Source: CBDFKK01 sp965248815 (lineage in GTDB: Bacteria; Pseudomonadota; Alphaproteobacteria; SMXP01). Taken from it: 64,000 nucleotides of DNA. Of the stretch, positions 1 through 8,985 are shown piece after piece. The stretch is from positions 558,001-622,000 of the forward strand of contig CBDFKK010000007.1 of the NCBI GenBank assembly GCA_965248815.1, written 5' to 3'. Each line of letters starts with the position of its first letter. Position 1 is the first letter of the stretch. The notes below the pieces were generated by a model, which was not told where the DNA came from, did no database searches, and saw nothing but the letters and a program-made list of their open reading frames with translations. The position numbers and the translations under genes are program-made.

Positions 1-746
1 CACTTTTTGTTGATGGTTATCGTTAATTTAGTGTGGGCGTTGACGCTAATTGTCACCAAGATCGGTGTCGAAAGCCTACCGCCGATCTTATTTTTTGCGA
101 TCTTTTTTACTGGCATCAAGATCGCGAAAGATGTGTCGGCGATAGCATTGGCCGGCCAAATGGCGGTTCCTTTTGCCACCTTGCTCTCTGTTTTTGTGTT
201 GGGCGAGCGTATCGGCTGGCGCAGAATTTTTGGAATCGTAGTGGCCGTCGTCGGAATTCTAACCTTGGGATTCGATGAGCGAGTTCTGACCTATATTGAC
301 GGTCTTTTGTATGGCGTTGTCGGAGCCATGATTGGATCCATTTCTCTAATTCTTATGAGGCAACTAAACAATGTGGGGGTTTTTGAGCTTCAGGGCTGGA
401 TTGCTCTGTTCTCTTGGCCGGTGCTTTTTATTTTGTCTTTATTAATCGAAGGCAATTCCTGGCGCCACGCGCAAGACGCAAGCCTCGTTGCCTGGGATCC
501 ATAGCATTTACAGCCATTTTTTCTACACTTGTAGCTCACGCAGGCCTCTACTATCTGCTGCAGCGTTACGAAGTCAACGTAGTCTCTCCTCTCATCCTTA
601 TGACACCTGTCATGACCGCCTTACTTGGTTCACTATTTCTTGGTGATATTCTGACGACCCAAATGATTGCGGGCGGATTGATCGCCCTGTGTGGCATAGC
701 TCTCGTGTCTGTACGCGAGCGCCAATTTATCAGTGAAGGCCGCTAG
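1..746 (+). pseudogene. EamA/DMT-family transporter, decayed
   Basis: Remnant of an inner-membrane drug/metabolite transporter of the EamA (DMT) superfamily. The first part reads in one frame to a stop at 502-504 and the rest continues in another frame from about 480 to 746; restoring one G at the run near 491-493 would join them as ...VAWGSIAFTAIF. A second lesion is visible inside the first EamA repeat: LPPILFFAI runs directly into FFTGIKIAKDVSA, so about 40 residues (two membrane segments) normally found between these motifs are missing in frame. The second repeat (GVFELQGWIALFSWP, YYLLQRYEVNVVSPL) is otherwise recognisable. The 5' end lies before the window. The substrate is unknown. A sequencing error could explain the frameshift but not the deletion. 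Confidence 0.75.
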
Positions 747-782
747 CGGGATGAATCTCGTTCGGTCCAGGCCGCGGACAAT

Positions 783-1559
783 ATGAAAAAAATAAAATCG
801 CCAAACTTTGACGAGCGTGGCGCTGCACCCATTGATATCTTGCTTCTACATTACACAGGCATGGAAACTGCTGAAGCCGCGCTCAGTCGGCTGTGCGATG
901 CTGAGGCCAAGGTGAGTGCGCACTACTTCATTGATGAGGCGGGTGACATTACGCAGTTGGTACCGGAGGACATGCGTGCGTGGCACGCGGGCCAGTCATT
1001 TTGGAGCGGAGAAAGAGACATAAATGCCCGTTCGATTGGTGTGGAATTGGTCAATCCCGGACATGAATTTGGATATCAAGACTTTCCTCAACCGCAGATA
1101 GAAGCTTTGATCGAATTGGCTAAGGATGTGCTTACGAGACACGATATTCCGTTTTTTCGTGTCTTGGGGCATTCGGATGTCGCTCCTGCACGCAAAACAG
1201 ATCCTGGGGAGAGATTTCCATGGGCAAAACTTGCCAGACACAATATCGGCTTGTGGAACGAAGAAATCGACATACAGGTGGCTGCTATTGATTTCGCCGA
1301 ACGGGTGGATCGTGGATTTGAGGTCGATAGCGCAGATGAAACGGCATTTCTCGAAAGTCTCTCAACGCTGGGTTACGGCCTTCCAGAGGCGCAGAATCCG
1401 GATCTTACGACCGCTAAGCTGATTGAGGCATTTCAGCGCCACTTTAATCCCATTGCGATTAATACGGCCGCGCAAGGAAAAGCCGATCCCGCAACTACAA
1501 TAATTGCTGAGAGTTTGGCGACAGACCTTGAATTCTGGATCAATTTGCGAAGCTCTTGA
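783..1559 (+). CDS. N-acetylmuramoyl-L-alanine amidase, AmpD-like
   Basis: Predicted zinc amidase (Amidase_2 fold) that cleaves the bond between N-acetylmuramic acid and the stem peptide, as in peptidoglycan recycling or remodelling. Residues 17-26 carry LLLHYTG with zinc ligand His23; the other ligands are His130 (LGHSDVAP) and Asp140 (KTDPG), and Glu88 (IGVELVN) fits the catalytic Glu. Residues about 165-258 form a small C-terminal region that resembles a peptidoglycan-binding helical domain. No signal peptide is visible, which favours a cytoplasmic recycling role like AmpD, though the extra C-terminal domain is more like AmiD. It lies 30 bases before rnpB, on the same strand. Confidence 0.9.
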   Translation: MKKIKSPNFDERGAAPIDILLLHYTGMETAEAALSRLCDAEAKVSAHYFIDEAGDITQLVPEDMRAWHAGQSFWSGERDINARSIGVELVNPGHEFGYQDFPQPQIEALIELAKDVLTRHDIPFFRVLGHSDVAPARKTDPGERFPWAKLARHNIGLWNEEIDIQVAAIDFAERVDRGFEVDSADETAFLESLSTLGYGLPEAQNPDLTTAKLIEAFQRHFNPIAINTAAQGKADPATTIIAESLATDLEFWINLRSS

Positions 1560-1589
1560 TACTTGGCCGCATCATCGTCAAGTTTAGCC

Positions 1590-1989
<400 letters not shown>

Positions 1990-2225
1990 TTTTTAAATTT
2001 TGTGTGGCATTGTTACTTCGAATGCCTCCCAAGCACTTAACCTTGCTTAGAACATTAAGCGAACGATTTGAGAACATAGTCAGTCTTAAGAAAACATTTA
2101 CTTTGGGAGCCATAGTATTCGGGGGACGAGCTTAGATTTGTTCTTATTTTGTTTTAACCCAACTCGGAATTGTGAATGAGGTAGCCAAAAATAGCACAAT
2201 TCTCTTAATTTTCGAGAATTCCAAT

Positions 2226-2254
2226 TTGACTTCCCATACGATCCCATGCTAACC
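2226..2254 (+). promoter_or_regulatory. Possible dcw operon promoter
   Basis: TTGACT at 2226-2231 matches five of six bases of a housekeeping -35 element. A -10 candidate 16-17 bases on (around CTAACC, within TGCTAACCC) is poor. The call is positional as much as sequence-based and should be treated as weak. Confidence 0.22.
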
Positions 2255-2341
2255 CAGATCATCCCAAGGGCGGACGATTACTTCGCGACTTTGACTTTTA
2301 TGAACTGGCAAGTGCGGCAGATGCCGCTCGCCCAGACGGGA

Positions 2342-2374
2342 CAATTTTGCCCCAACTCCTTTGGGGAAAAATTG
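2342..2374 (+). promoter_or_regulatory. Strong hairpin/palindrome before mraZ
   Basis: CAATTTTGCCCCAA at 2342-2355 faces TTGGGGAAAAATTG at 2361-2374 across a 5-base loop, 13 of 14 pairs matching. It ends 17 bases before the mraZ start codon. As RNA it would form a stable stem in the 5' leader next to the ribosome-binding region; as DNA it is a 33-base palindrome that could be an operator. It lacks a following T-run on the plus strand, so it is not an obvious terminator. The TGGGG half-sites recall the TGGG repeats recognised by MraZ, but the arrangement (inverted rather than direct) differs. Confidence 0.6.
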
Positions 2375-2391
2375 ATGTTCGGACGGCTGAG

Positions 2392-2871
2392 ATGTTTTGG
2401 GGCACGTTTACAAATAAAGTTGATGCCAAGGGACGGGTATCTGTTCCAGCAGTGTATCGCCAAGAGTTGGACCAGGAAGAGTTTAAAGGACTCTTCTGTT
2501 TTCCATCCTTAGCCGGCCCTTCTATCGAAGCGGCCGGACCAAGATACTTTTACAGTCTTCTCGATCTCATTCGGCAACGAAATCCCTTTGACGAGCTTCG
2601 GCTCGCATACGAGGAGTCCATCATCGGTGATGCGATGCAGTTGGCTTTCGATTCAGAGGGCCGCGTGACCGTGACGGGCATCTTCTCCAAACACGCCGAT
2701 ATCGACGACTTCGTAACCTTTGTGGGAACCGGCGATCGCTTCATGATGTGGAATCCGATCGTCTATGAAAACCACCATTTCAATCAACGCCAACTCGCCA
2801 CCGAGAGGCGCGAAATGCTTCACGACTTTCGTCGTCCAGGCCCGCCTACTGAGGAAGGTTCGGACACATGA
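2392..2871 (+). CDS. mraZ: Transcriptional regulator MraZ
   Basis: Ring-forming DNA-binding protein of the AbrB/SpoVT superfamily that represses the dcw operon in the bacteria where it has been studied. The protein of 159 residues has two SpoVT-AbrB repeats, each with the conserved core: NKVDAKGRVSVPAVYR near residue 8-23 and DSEGRVTVTGIF near 85-100. I chose ATG 2392 because MFWGTFTNKVD is the family N terminus; an upstream TTG at 2347 would add 15 residues translated from the hairpin. It is the first gene of the dcw operon and overlaps rsmH by an ATGA junction. Confidence 0.93.
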   Translation: MFWGTFTNKVDAKGRVSVPAVYRQELDQEEFKGLFCFPSLAGPSIEAAGPRYFYSLLDLIRQRNPFDELRLAYEESIIGDAMQLAFDSEGRVTVTGIFSKHADIDDFVTFVGTGDRFMMWNPIVYENHHFNQRQLATERREMLHDFRRPGPPTEEGSDT

Positions 2872-3860
2872 CGGGGGCTGCTCAACACTCACCTGTGATG
2901 TTGAAAGAGGTTTTGGATCTCGTGTCTCCCAAAGACGCTGCTTGCTATGTTGACGGAACATTTGGAGCTGGCGGGTATTCCCATGCAATTCTGACTGCGG
3001 CAGACTGTCAAGTTCATGCCTTTGATCAAGATCCGGCTGCTATCACCGGCGGTAAGTCATTGCTGAAGACTTTTCGTCGCCGCCTGACGCTTCACCATGA
3101 CCGCTTTAGCAATATGGACGCTGTGCTCAATGGGCAAGGCATCCCATTGGTTGACGGGATCGCACTGGATATTGGTGTTTCTTCGGTGCAGTTGAACGAA
3201 GGCAAGCGAGGCTTTTCGTTTCTTCAGGATGGTCCGCTGGATATGCGGATGAGTAGCGAAGGGCAAACGGCAACTGACCTCTTAAATGACATCGACGAAC
3301 AAAGTCTGGCCAGGCTCATTAGAATATATGGCGAGGAGCGCCAGGCCGGTCGCATCGCCAAGGCAATCGTTGCGGCACGTGCAGACTTAGCTATTCGTTC
3401 GACACATCAATTGGCGTCCATCATAGAAGGTGCCGTTGGAAAAAACCCGCGGGCAAAAATTCATCCGGCAACCCGCAGCTTTCAGGCGCTGCGCATTTAC
3501 CTGAACAACGAGCTTGAAGAGTTGGCCAAGGGGTTGGCCGCAGCAGAAAGACTACTCAAGCCTGCCGGTCGTCTTGTGGTCATCGCTTTTCATTCACTCG
3601 AGGATCGCATTGTCAAAAGGTTCTTCACGGAGAGATTTGGAACGGTCGCCGGTGTTTCTCGACACAGCGCGCCCGTCGACGATGCAAGAACGTCCGAACC
3701 GTCATTTCGTCGATTGTTTCGACGTGTGATGCGACCGAGCGAGAGCGAAGTGAGCGCCAATCCGCGTGCACGTTCGGCAAAGTTGAGAGCCGGAGAGAGG
3801 ACCACCGCTTCGTCGTGGCCTTTGGATCTGGACAGCGTTGGCGTGCCGAAAGGAGTTTGA
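2868..3860 (+). CDS. rsmH: 16S rRNA m4C1402 methyltransferase RsmH (MraW)
   Basis: SAM-dependent N4-methylation of C1402 in 16S rRNA, in the decoding centre. The family start HSPVML is at residues 7-12, the SAM-binding loop DGTFGAGGYS at 29-38, and the later motifs ALDIGVSSVQL, GFSFLQDGPLDMRM and FHSLEDRIVKRFF are intact. The length of 330 residues is normal. It starts inside the mraZ stop codon (ATGA) and ends 2 bases before ftsL, so it is co-translated with both. Confidence 0.96.
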   Translation: MTGAAQHSPVMLKEVLDLVSPKDAACYVDGTFGAGGYSHAILTAADCQVHAFDQDPAAITGGKSLLKTFRRRLTLHHDRFSNMDAVLNGQGIPLVDGIALDIGVSSVQLNEGKRGFSFLQDGPLDMRMSSEGQTATDLLNDIDEQSLARLIRIYGEERQAGRIAKAIVAARADLAIRSTHQLASIIEGAVGKNPRAKIHPATRSFQALRIYLNNELEELAKGLAAAERLLKPAGRLVVIAFHSLEDRIVKRFFTERFGTVAGVSRHSAPVDDARTSEPSFRRLFRRVMRPSESEVSANPRARSAKLRAGERTTASSWPLDLDSVGVPKGV

Positions 3861-3862
3861 CA

Positions 3863-4288
3863 ATGATACGTGTATTAAATATTGCCGCACTAGCGATCAC
3901 TGTTTCCGTCTCCTTCGGGCTCTACAAGCTCAAATACAACACGTCTGTTGCTGAGGACACACTTCGACAACTTCAGTTGGATATCGAAGTTGAAGAGCAA
4001 GCTCTGCGTGTTCTCCGCGCAGAATGGAGTCATCTAAATCGGGCTGATCGCATCCAGGCCCTAACGGACAAGTATTTAAATCTCAAACCTGTGGACCCTG
4101 AACAAATTGCGCGCGTCAATGACATTCCAATGGCGCCCATGATTGCCAATGACGTTAATCGAACGGCTTCGCGAATGGGCGGCCCATTAATAACGACATT
4201 TGAGGATTCTGAAATGAGTAAAATACCTGATGTCAGACCCACACCAAAACCCAAGGACACATCCAGAGGAGGCGAAGTCAATGGCTAG
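3863..4288 (+). CDS. ftsL: Cell division protein FtsL
   Basis: Small bitopic membrane protein of the divisome, partner of FtsQ and FtsB in activating FtsWI. The 141-residue product starts MIRVLN; a single transmembrane segment spans about residues 5-21 and is followed by a coiled coil (about 25-60) ending in the conserved HLNRADRIQALTDKYLNL. ATG 3863 is preceded by AGGAG at 3851-3855. The C-terminal tail after residue 95 is proline-rich and poorly conserved. The assignment rests on topology and on the place between rsmH and ftsI, as FtsL sequences diverge widely. Confidence 0.88.
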   Translation: MIRVLNIAALAITVSVSFGLYKLKYNTSVAEDTLRQLQLDIEVEEQALRVLRAEWSHLNRADRIQALTDKYLNLKPVDPEQIARVNDIPMAPMIANDVNRTASRMGGPLITTFEDSEMSKIPDVRPTPKPKDTSRGGEVNG

Positions 4289-6029
4289 GCGGAAGCCATT
4301 GAACTCTGGTTCGGGCGTCCATGTGCCCGATGGAATGGGTGGCTATCTCGGAAACAAGAGTATCGGGATGGCCACCCGTATCCAGATCGCTGACTTTCAA
4401 TTGCAAGCTATGGCAGATACGCGCCGTCGTATGTGTCTTGCAACGGCGGCGTTCTTTCTGGCCTTTGCCGTGTTGAGCGTCCGGCTCATTGGCGTGACAT
4501 TGAATACGCCTGAGAACGCCAGAGACAATTCAGTTGGCGCACCTCTAATTGCACATTCCCGGGCAGATCTTGTCGACCGCAATGGAGAAATTCTTGCGAC
4601 AAATCTATTGTCGTCATCGCTGTATGCCGATCTCAAAGAAATATGGAATCCGGAACAGACAGCAAGAGAACTCAAGCGTGTTATTCCTGAGCTTGACGAA
4701 CCGAGGGTGTTAAGACAACTAAAGTCGAACAAGAGATTTGTGCAATTGTCGCAACACCTGACGCCGAAGCAGAAGCAGGCAGTATTCGCATTGGGGTTGC
4801 CCGGCATTGAATATCCGCGTCAAGAAAGACGTTTTTACCCGCGTGGGACTGATGCTGCCCACGTCATGGGCTACGTTGATACTGACAATGTCGGTATTTC
4901 CGGTGTCGAGTTGTCTCTCAATGACGAAATCAATGCCGCCGGAAACGATGGGCACCCAGTTGCCTTGTCATTGGACATGCGCATTCAGCACGTTCTGCAA
5001 AGTGAACTTGCGGCCGCCATGGACAAATTTAGTGCCGCAGGAGCAGCGGGAGTCGTTTTGGATGTCAACACCGGGGAAGTTATTGCGCTTTCCTCGCTTC
5101 CAGATTTTGATCCAAATGATCCAACAGCCACTCCCAAAGGACACTTATTCAATCAAGTAACAAAAGGCATCTATGAGATGGGTTCCGTCTTTAAGATGTT
5201 TACGGTGGCGATGGCATTGGACTCCGGTGCCGTAACGCTGACCGATGGTTATGATACATCTCGGCCGCTACGCATAGCACGTCATACAATCAATGACTTT
5301 CATGGTGAAAACCGCTGGCTGACAGTGCCGGAAATTTTCGTCTATTCGTCCAACATTGGCTCCGCGAAAATCGCGCGCGACGTCGGTATTTCGTATCACC
5401 AAGACTTCTTGCGAAAGTTGGGATTATTTGACAGGTCGCCCATCGAATTGACTGAGGTAGGTACTCCAAGAGTTTCCGACGTTTGGAGAGAAATTCGAGC
5501 GGCTACGATTTCGTATGGTCACGGCATCGCCATTTCGCCGTTGCAACTAGCAACTGCAGCAGCAGCATTGGTCAATGGCGGCGTGATGATTGATCCAACG
5601 ATCCTCCAGCGCAACCAGGATAACCAGCCAGTCGTGCAGCAAGTCATTTCCCCGGTGACAAGCCGCCAAATGCGGTCGTTGCTGAGAATGGTTGTGACTG
5701 ACGGGACGGGCAGCAAAGCTGATGTCTTTGGCTATGATGTAGGCGGGAAAAGCGGGACGGCAGAGAAGAGCCGGGCGGGGGGATATAGCAGGAATTCATT
5801 GCTGACGTCATTTGTTGCCACATTTCCGGCCCAAGATCCGCAATATGTTGTGCTGATCATGATGGATGAACCGCACGGGACAGAGGACACATATGGATTT
5901 GCGACAGCTGGTTGGACGGCTGCGCCTGTGGCCGGCAACGTAATTAGGCGGAGCGGGCCGATTATGGCAATGGCGCCCGTCAACGTCGGCGTCGACGATC
6001 TTCAGCAAGCAATGCTCAGCGTCCCTTAA
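4281..6029 (+). CDS. ftsI: Peptidoglycan transpeptidase FtsI (PBP3)
   Basis: Septal D,D-transpeptidase that cross-links peptidoglycan together with FtsW. The product of 582 residues has one membrane anchor at about 50-70, a PBP dimerisation domain (DLVDRNGEILATNL near 95) and the transpeptidase domain with all three motifs: S302-V-F-K305, S356-S-N358 and K490-S-G-T. ATG 4281 has a strong AGAGGAGG site about nine bases upstream and overlaps the ftsL stop by 8 bases; a longer reading from 4230 has no such support. There is no lipobox or signal cleavage site. Confidence 0.95.
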   Translation: MARRKPLNSGSGVHVPDGMGGYLGNKSIGMATRIQIADFQLQAMADTRRRMCLATAAFFLAFAVLSVRLIGVTLNTPENARDNSVGAPLIAHSRADLVDRNGEILATNLLSSSLYADLKEIWNPEQTARELKRVIPELDEPRVLRQLKSNKRFVQLSQHLTPKQKQAVFALGLPGIEYPRQERRFYPRGTDAAHVMGYVDTDNVGISGVELSLNDEINAAGNDGHPVALSLDMRIQHVLQSELAAAMDKFSAAGAAGVVLDVNTGEVIALSSLPDFDPNDPTATPKGHLFNQVTKGIYEMGSVFKMFTVAMALDSGAVTLTDGYDTSRPLRIARHTINDFHGENRWLTVPEIFVYSSNIGSAKIARDVGISYHQDFLRKLGLFDRSPIELTEVGTPRVSDVWREIRAATISYGHGIAISPLQLATAAAALVNGGVMIDPTILQRNQDNQPVVQQVISPVTSRQMRSLLRMVVTDGTGSKADVFGYDVGGKSGTAEKSRAGGYSRNSLLTSFVATFPAQDPQYVVLIMMDEPHGTEDTYGFATAGWTAAPVAGNVIRRSGPIMAMAPVNVGVDDLQQAMLSVP

Positions 6030-6046
6030 GTCATTTGAATGGAACC

Positions 6047-7537
6047 ATGCGATTGTCCGCACTAATTGGAGATACTCTGGAATATCCTGCGGAATCCGAT
6101 GCGGAAATCGAAGGTCTGACGGCGGATAGTCGTGCCGTCATGCCTGGCTTCTTGTTTGCTGCACTGCACGGGTCAGCCCTCGACGGCCACAACTTCATTC
6201 CGCAGGCAATTGAAAACGGAGCAGCCGCGCTTCTCGTTCAAAGCACGATCGACCTAGAAAAGTTCATTCCCAAGTCGAGCGCTTTAGGCATTCCTGTTAT
6301 CCGTGATTCAAATCCGCGCCGGCGACTTAGTTTATTAGCCGCCAAGTTTTATCAAATCCAGCCCAGCATCGTTGCGGCTGTCACCGGAACTAACGGCAAG
6401 ACTTCGGTCGCAAATTTCGTATATCAGATTTGGTTGCGACTGGGCTTTCATGCTGCCGCTATAGGGACCCTGGGCGTAATCGCAGGCGGACGTCACGAAT
6501 CTTCATCGTTGACGACGCCCGACCCGGTTAAAATCCATCAGAAACTCAAAGAACTTGCAGACGATGGCATTGATCATCTTGCTATTGAGGCATCGAGTCA
6601 CGGCTTAGACCAATACCGGCTTGATGGAATCGAATTAGCTGCTGCGGCATTTACAAACTTGAGCCAGGATCATCTCGATTATCACGAGGACCTTGGTCAC
6701 TACTTCCAATCAAAACTCCGTCTTTTTCAGGAATTGTTGCCCGCGGCTGGAACCGGTGTGGTGAATGTGGACGATGAAAATGCACCAGCAATTCTGAAAG
6801 TATTGGCCACTCGAGGACAACGGATTATTGAGGTTGGCCGGAATGCAACTGCCGACGACGAAAACATTAGGCTGCTATCCCAGCATCCGACGGCTGATGG
6901 GCATCATTTGCGTGTGGCATTTGGGAGCAAAAAGTTTGACATCGAGTTGCCGTTGGTCGGGGAGTTTCAAGCCTCCAATGCGCTCATTGCGGCGGGCCTT
7001 GTTATCGCGTGTGGCGCTGATGCGGCCAGAGTGTTCGCCGCATTGAGTTCGCTTGAAGGTGTTCCCGGTCGCTTGCAGCGGATCGGGATAAGCCGCGAAG
7101 GCGCCCCGGTCTTTGTTGACTATGCTCACACTCCAGACGCGCTTAGAACGGTATTGTCGGCTGTTCGACCTCACACATCAGGTAAATTGCACGTGGTCTT
7201 CGGAGCTGGTGGAGATCGCGATCGCGCCAAGCGGCCATTAATGGGTCAGCGCGCGCACGAAAATGCAGATCAGATTATTGTAACCGATGACAATCCACGT
7301 TCGGAGGATGCCTCTGCAATTCGAGGGGAAATTATGGCATCCACACCGGGCGCGACCGAAATCGGCGATCGTGCAACGGCGATTGAACAAGCCATTTTGC
7401 GGTTGCACAAAGGCGATGTGCTCATCGTCGCTGGGAAGGGTCACGAGACCGGCCAAATCGTGGGATCGAAAGCCATTCCATTTAGCGACGAAAATGAAGT
7501 GAGACGTGTCCTAATCGCTCAAGGGGGTGTGTGCTAG
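6047..7537 (+). CDS. murE: UDP-MurNAc-L-Ala-D-Glu:meso-DAP ligase MurE
   Basis: Cytoplasmic Mur ligase that adds the third residue of the stem peptide using ATP. The P-loop GTNGKT begins at Gly114 and the substrate-selecting motif DNPR is at 415-418, which in this family indicates meso-diaminopimelate rather than lysine. The Mur ligase central and C-terminal domains are complete (496 residues). The start is uncertain: ATG 6047 (MRLSALIGD) fits the family, while TTG 6035 would add four residues. The stop codon overlaps the murF start (TAGTG). Confidence 0.95.
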   Translation: MRLSALIGDTLEYPAESDAEIEGLTADSRAVMPGFLFAALHGSALDGHNFIPQAIENGAAALLVQSTIDLEKFIPKSSALGIPVIRDSNPRRRLSLLAAKFYQIQPSIVAAVTGTNGKTSVANFVYQIWLRLGFHAAAIGTLGVIAGGRHESSSLTTPDPVKIHQKLKELADDGIDHLAIEASSHGLDQYRLDGIELAAAAFTNLSQDHLDYHEDLGHYFQSKLRLFQELLPAAGTGVVNVDDENAPAILKVLATRGQRIIEVGRNATADDENIRLLSQHPTADGHHLRVAFGSKKFDIELPLVGEFQASNALIAAGLVIACGADAARVFAALSSLEGVPGRLQRIGISREGAPVFVDYAHTPDALRTVLSAVRPHTSGKLHVVFGAGGDRDRAKRPLMGQRAHENADQIIVTDDNPRSEDASAIRGEIMASTPGATEIGDRATAIEQAILRLHKGDVLIVAGKGHETGQIVGSKAIPFSDENEVRRVLIAQGGVC

Positions 7538-8985
7538 TGCCACAGCCACTTTGGAGCGCGATTGAGGCCAAAGATGCCACGGCTGGTTCGCTTTTAGGGT
7601 CGAAAGAATGGTCCGCAAGTGGCGTATCGATCGACAGCCGAACAATCGAAAGCGGAGATTTATTTGTGGCGTTGCAAGGTCCCAACCGCGACGCACATGA
7701 ATTTGTGTCGGCTGCTTTCAAGCGCGGAGCTGCCGCAGCTGTCGTATCGTCGGGCTTGTCCAAGATTGACAAAACACGATCTTACTTGCGCGTCGACGAT
7801 ACATTTAATGCCTTAAACGATCTTGCTGTAGCGGCGCGCACGCGCTGCTCGGGCAAGCGGATTGCGGTCACTGGCAGTGTAGGTAAGACCGGGACCAAAG
7901 AAATGCTCAAATTGGTTTTGGGCGCTCAGGCTAAAACACACGCCTCAGCTGCGTCTTACAACAATCTTTGGGGCGTGCCTTTGACATTAGCGAGAATGCC
8001 AAACGATACAGAATTCGGAATATTCGAAATTGGGATGAATCATGCGGGTGAAATCAGTCCCCTTACGCGGCTTGTGTCTCCCCATGTGGCAATTATTACG
8101 ACCGTTGAGCCGGTTCACTTGGAGTTCTTCGAGTCCGTCGAAGATATCGCAGACGCAAAGGCTGAAATTTTTGAAGGCCTGGTTGCGCCCGGTGTGGCAG
8201 TTCTAGCTGCAGAATCGCAGCACCTTCAAAGATTGACCGAGAGTGCAAAGAATTGCGGCGTCGAAACTTTGCTCATATTTGGCCAATCGGAGAATGCAGA
8301 CATTCGGCTAAAGAGCGTAGTTCCAACGGCTACTGGCAGCGCGGTAGAGGCGAATGTGTGCGGTCAAGAAGTTTCATATCGGCTACTAGTTGTTGGCCGA
8401 CATTGGGTCATGAATAGTTTGGCGGTTCTGGCCGCCGTACACGCGGTCGGTGCTGATGTTGTGCAAGCCACCCGATCTCTTGTCGGTATGCACGAGCCGA
8501 AGGGGCGCGGCCAAAGCCATCATGTCGAAATGAATGGTGGATACATTTGTGTTGTCGACGAAAGTTACAATGCAAATCCGGCTTCTATGAGAGCCGCCAT
8601 TGAAGCGCTTCGGCATCGCGAAGTGAAGCATGGAGGCCGCCGGATAGTCGTTTTAGGCGATATGTTGGAGCTGGGAGAGCAGGGTTCAGAGCTTCACGCC
8701 TCATTGAATCAATGCATAAGAGATGCCGAGGTGGACCTAGTCTTTCTGTCGGGGCCACTCATGAAGAATCTCTGGGCCGAATTAGACACCGCTGTCAGGG
8801 GTGAATACACGGCCACTTCTGTGGAACTTATCGCGCCCATATTGTCGAACGTTCATGCTGGCGATACCTTAATGGTCAAAGGATCCCTCGGCAGCAAAAT
8901 GGGTCTCATCGTAGAGGCGATTATTGCACAAGACAGTGTTGGGCAGCGCCCGGACGACAGTGCGAAAGTAGGGGGATTATCGTAA
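7537..8985 (+). CDS. murF: UDP-MurNAc-tripeptide D-Ala-D-Ala ligase MurF
   Basis: Last cytoplasmic Mur ligase, which joins the D-Ala-D-Ala dipeptide to UDP-MurNAc-tripeptide. The ATP loop TGSVGKTGTKE lies around residues 112-122, followed by SYNNLWGVPLTL, EIGMNHAGEI and DESYNANPASMRAAIEAL, all hallmarks of MurF. GTG 7537 is preferred because AAGGGGG at 7521-7527 sits nine bases upstream; GTG 7531 is an alternative with only four bases of spacing. The stop overlaps mraY by TAATG. Confidence 0.95.
   Translation: MPQPLWSAIEAKDATAGSLLGSKEWSASGVSIDSRTIESGDLFVALQGPNRDAHEFVSAAFKRGAAAAVVSSGLSKIDKTRSYLRVDDTFNALNDLAVAARTRCSGKRIAVTGSVGKTGTKEMLKLVLGAQAKTHASAASYNNLWGVPLTLARMPNDTEFGIFEIGMNHAGEISPLTRLVSPHVAIITTVEPVHLEFFESVEDIADAKAEIFEGLVAPGVAVLAAESQHLQRLTESAKNCGVETLLIFGQSENADIRLKSVVPTATGSAVEANVCGQEVSYRLLVVGRHWVMNSLAVLAAVHAVGADVVQATRSLVGMHEPKGRGQSHHVEMNGGYICVVDESYNANPASMRAAIEALRHREVKHGGRRIVVLGDMLELGEQGSELHASLNQCIRDAEVDLVFLSGPLMKNLWAELDTAVRGEYTATSVELIAPILSNVHAGDTLMVKGSLGSKMGLIVEAIIAQDSVGQRPDDSAKVGGLS

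Larger units (their letters stand above)
1990..2391. other. Gap between rnpB and mraZ
   Basis: AT-rich 400-base gap with no convincing gene. It holds the T-run after rnpB, an inverted repeat GAATTGTG/CACAATTC (2167-2174 and 2195-2202), a TTAA-N7-TTTA motif at 2086-2100 that is one base away from the alphaproteobacterial CtrA consensus, a TTGACT hexamer at 2226-2231 that could be a -35 element, and a strong hairpin at 2342-2374. The promoter of the dcw operon must lie here. Confidence 0.6.
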
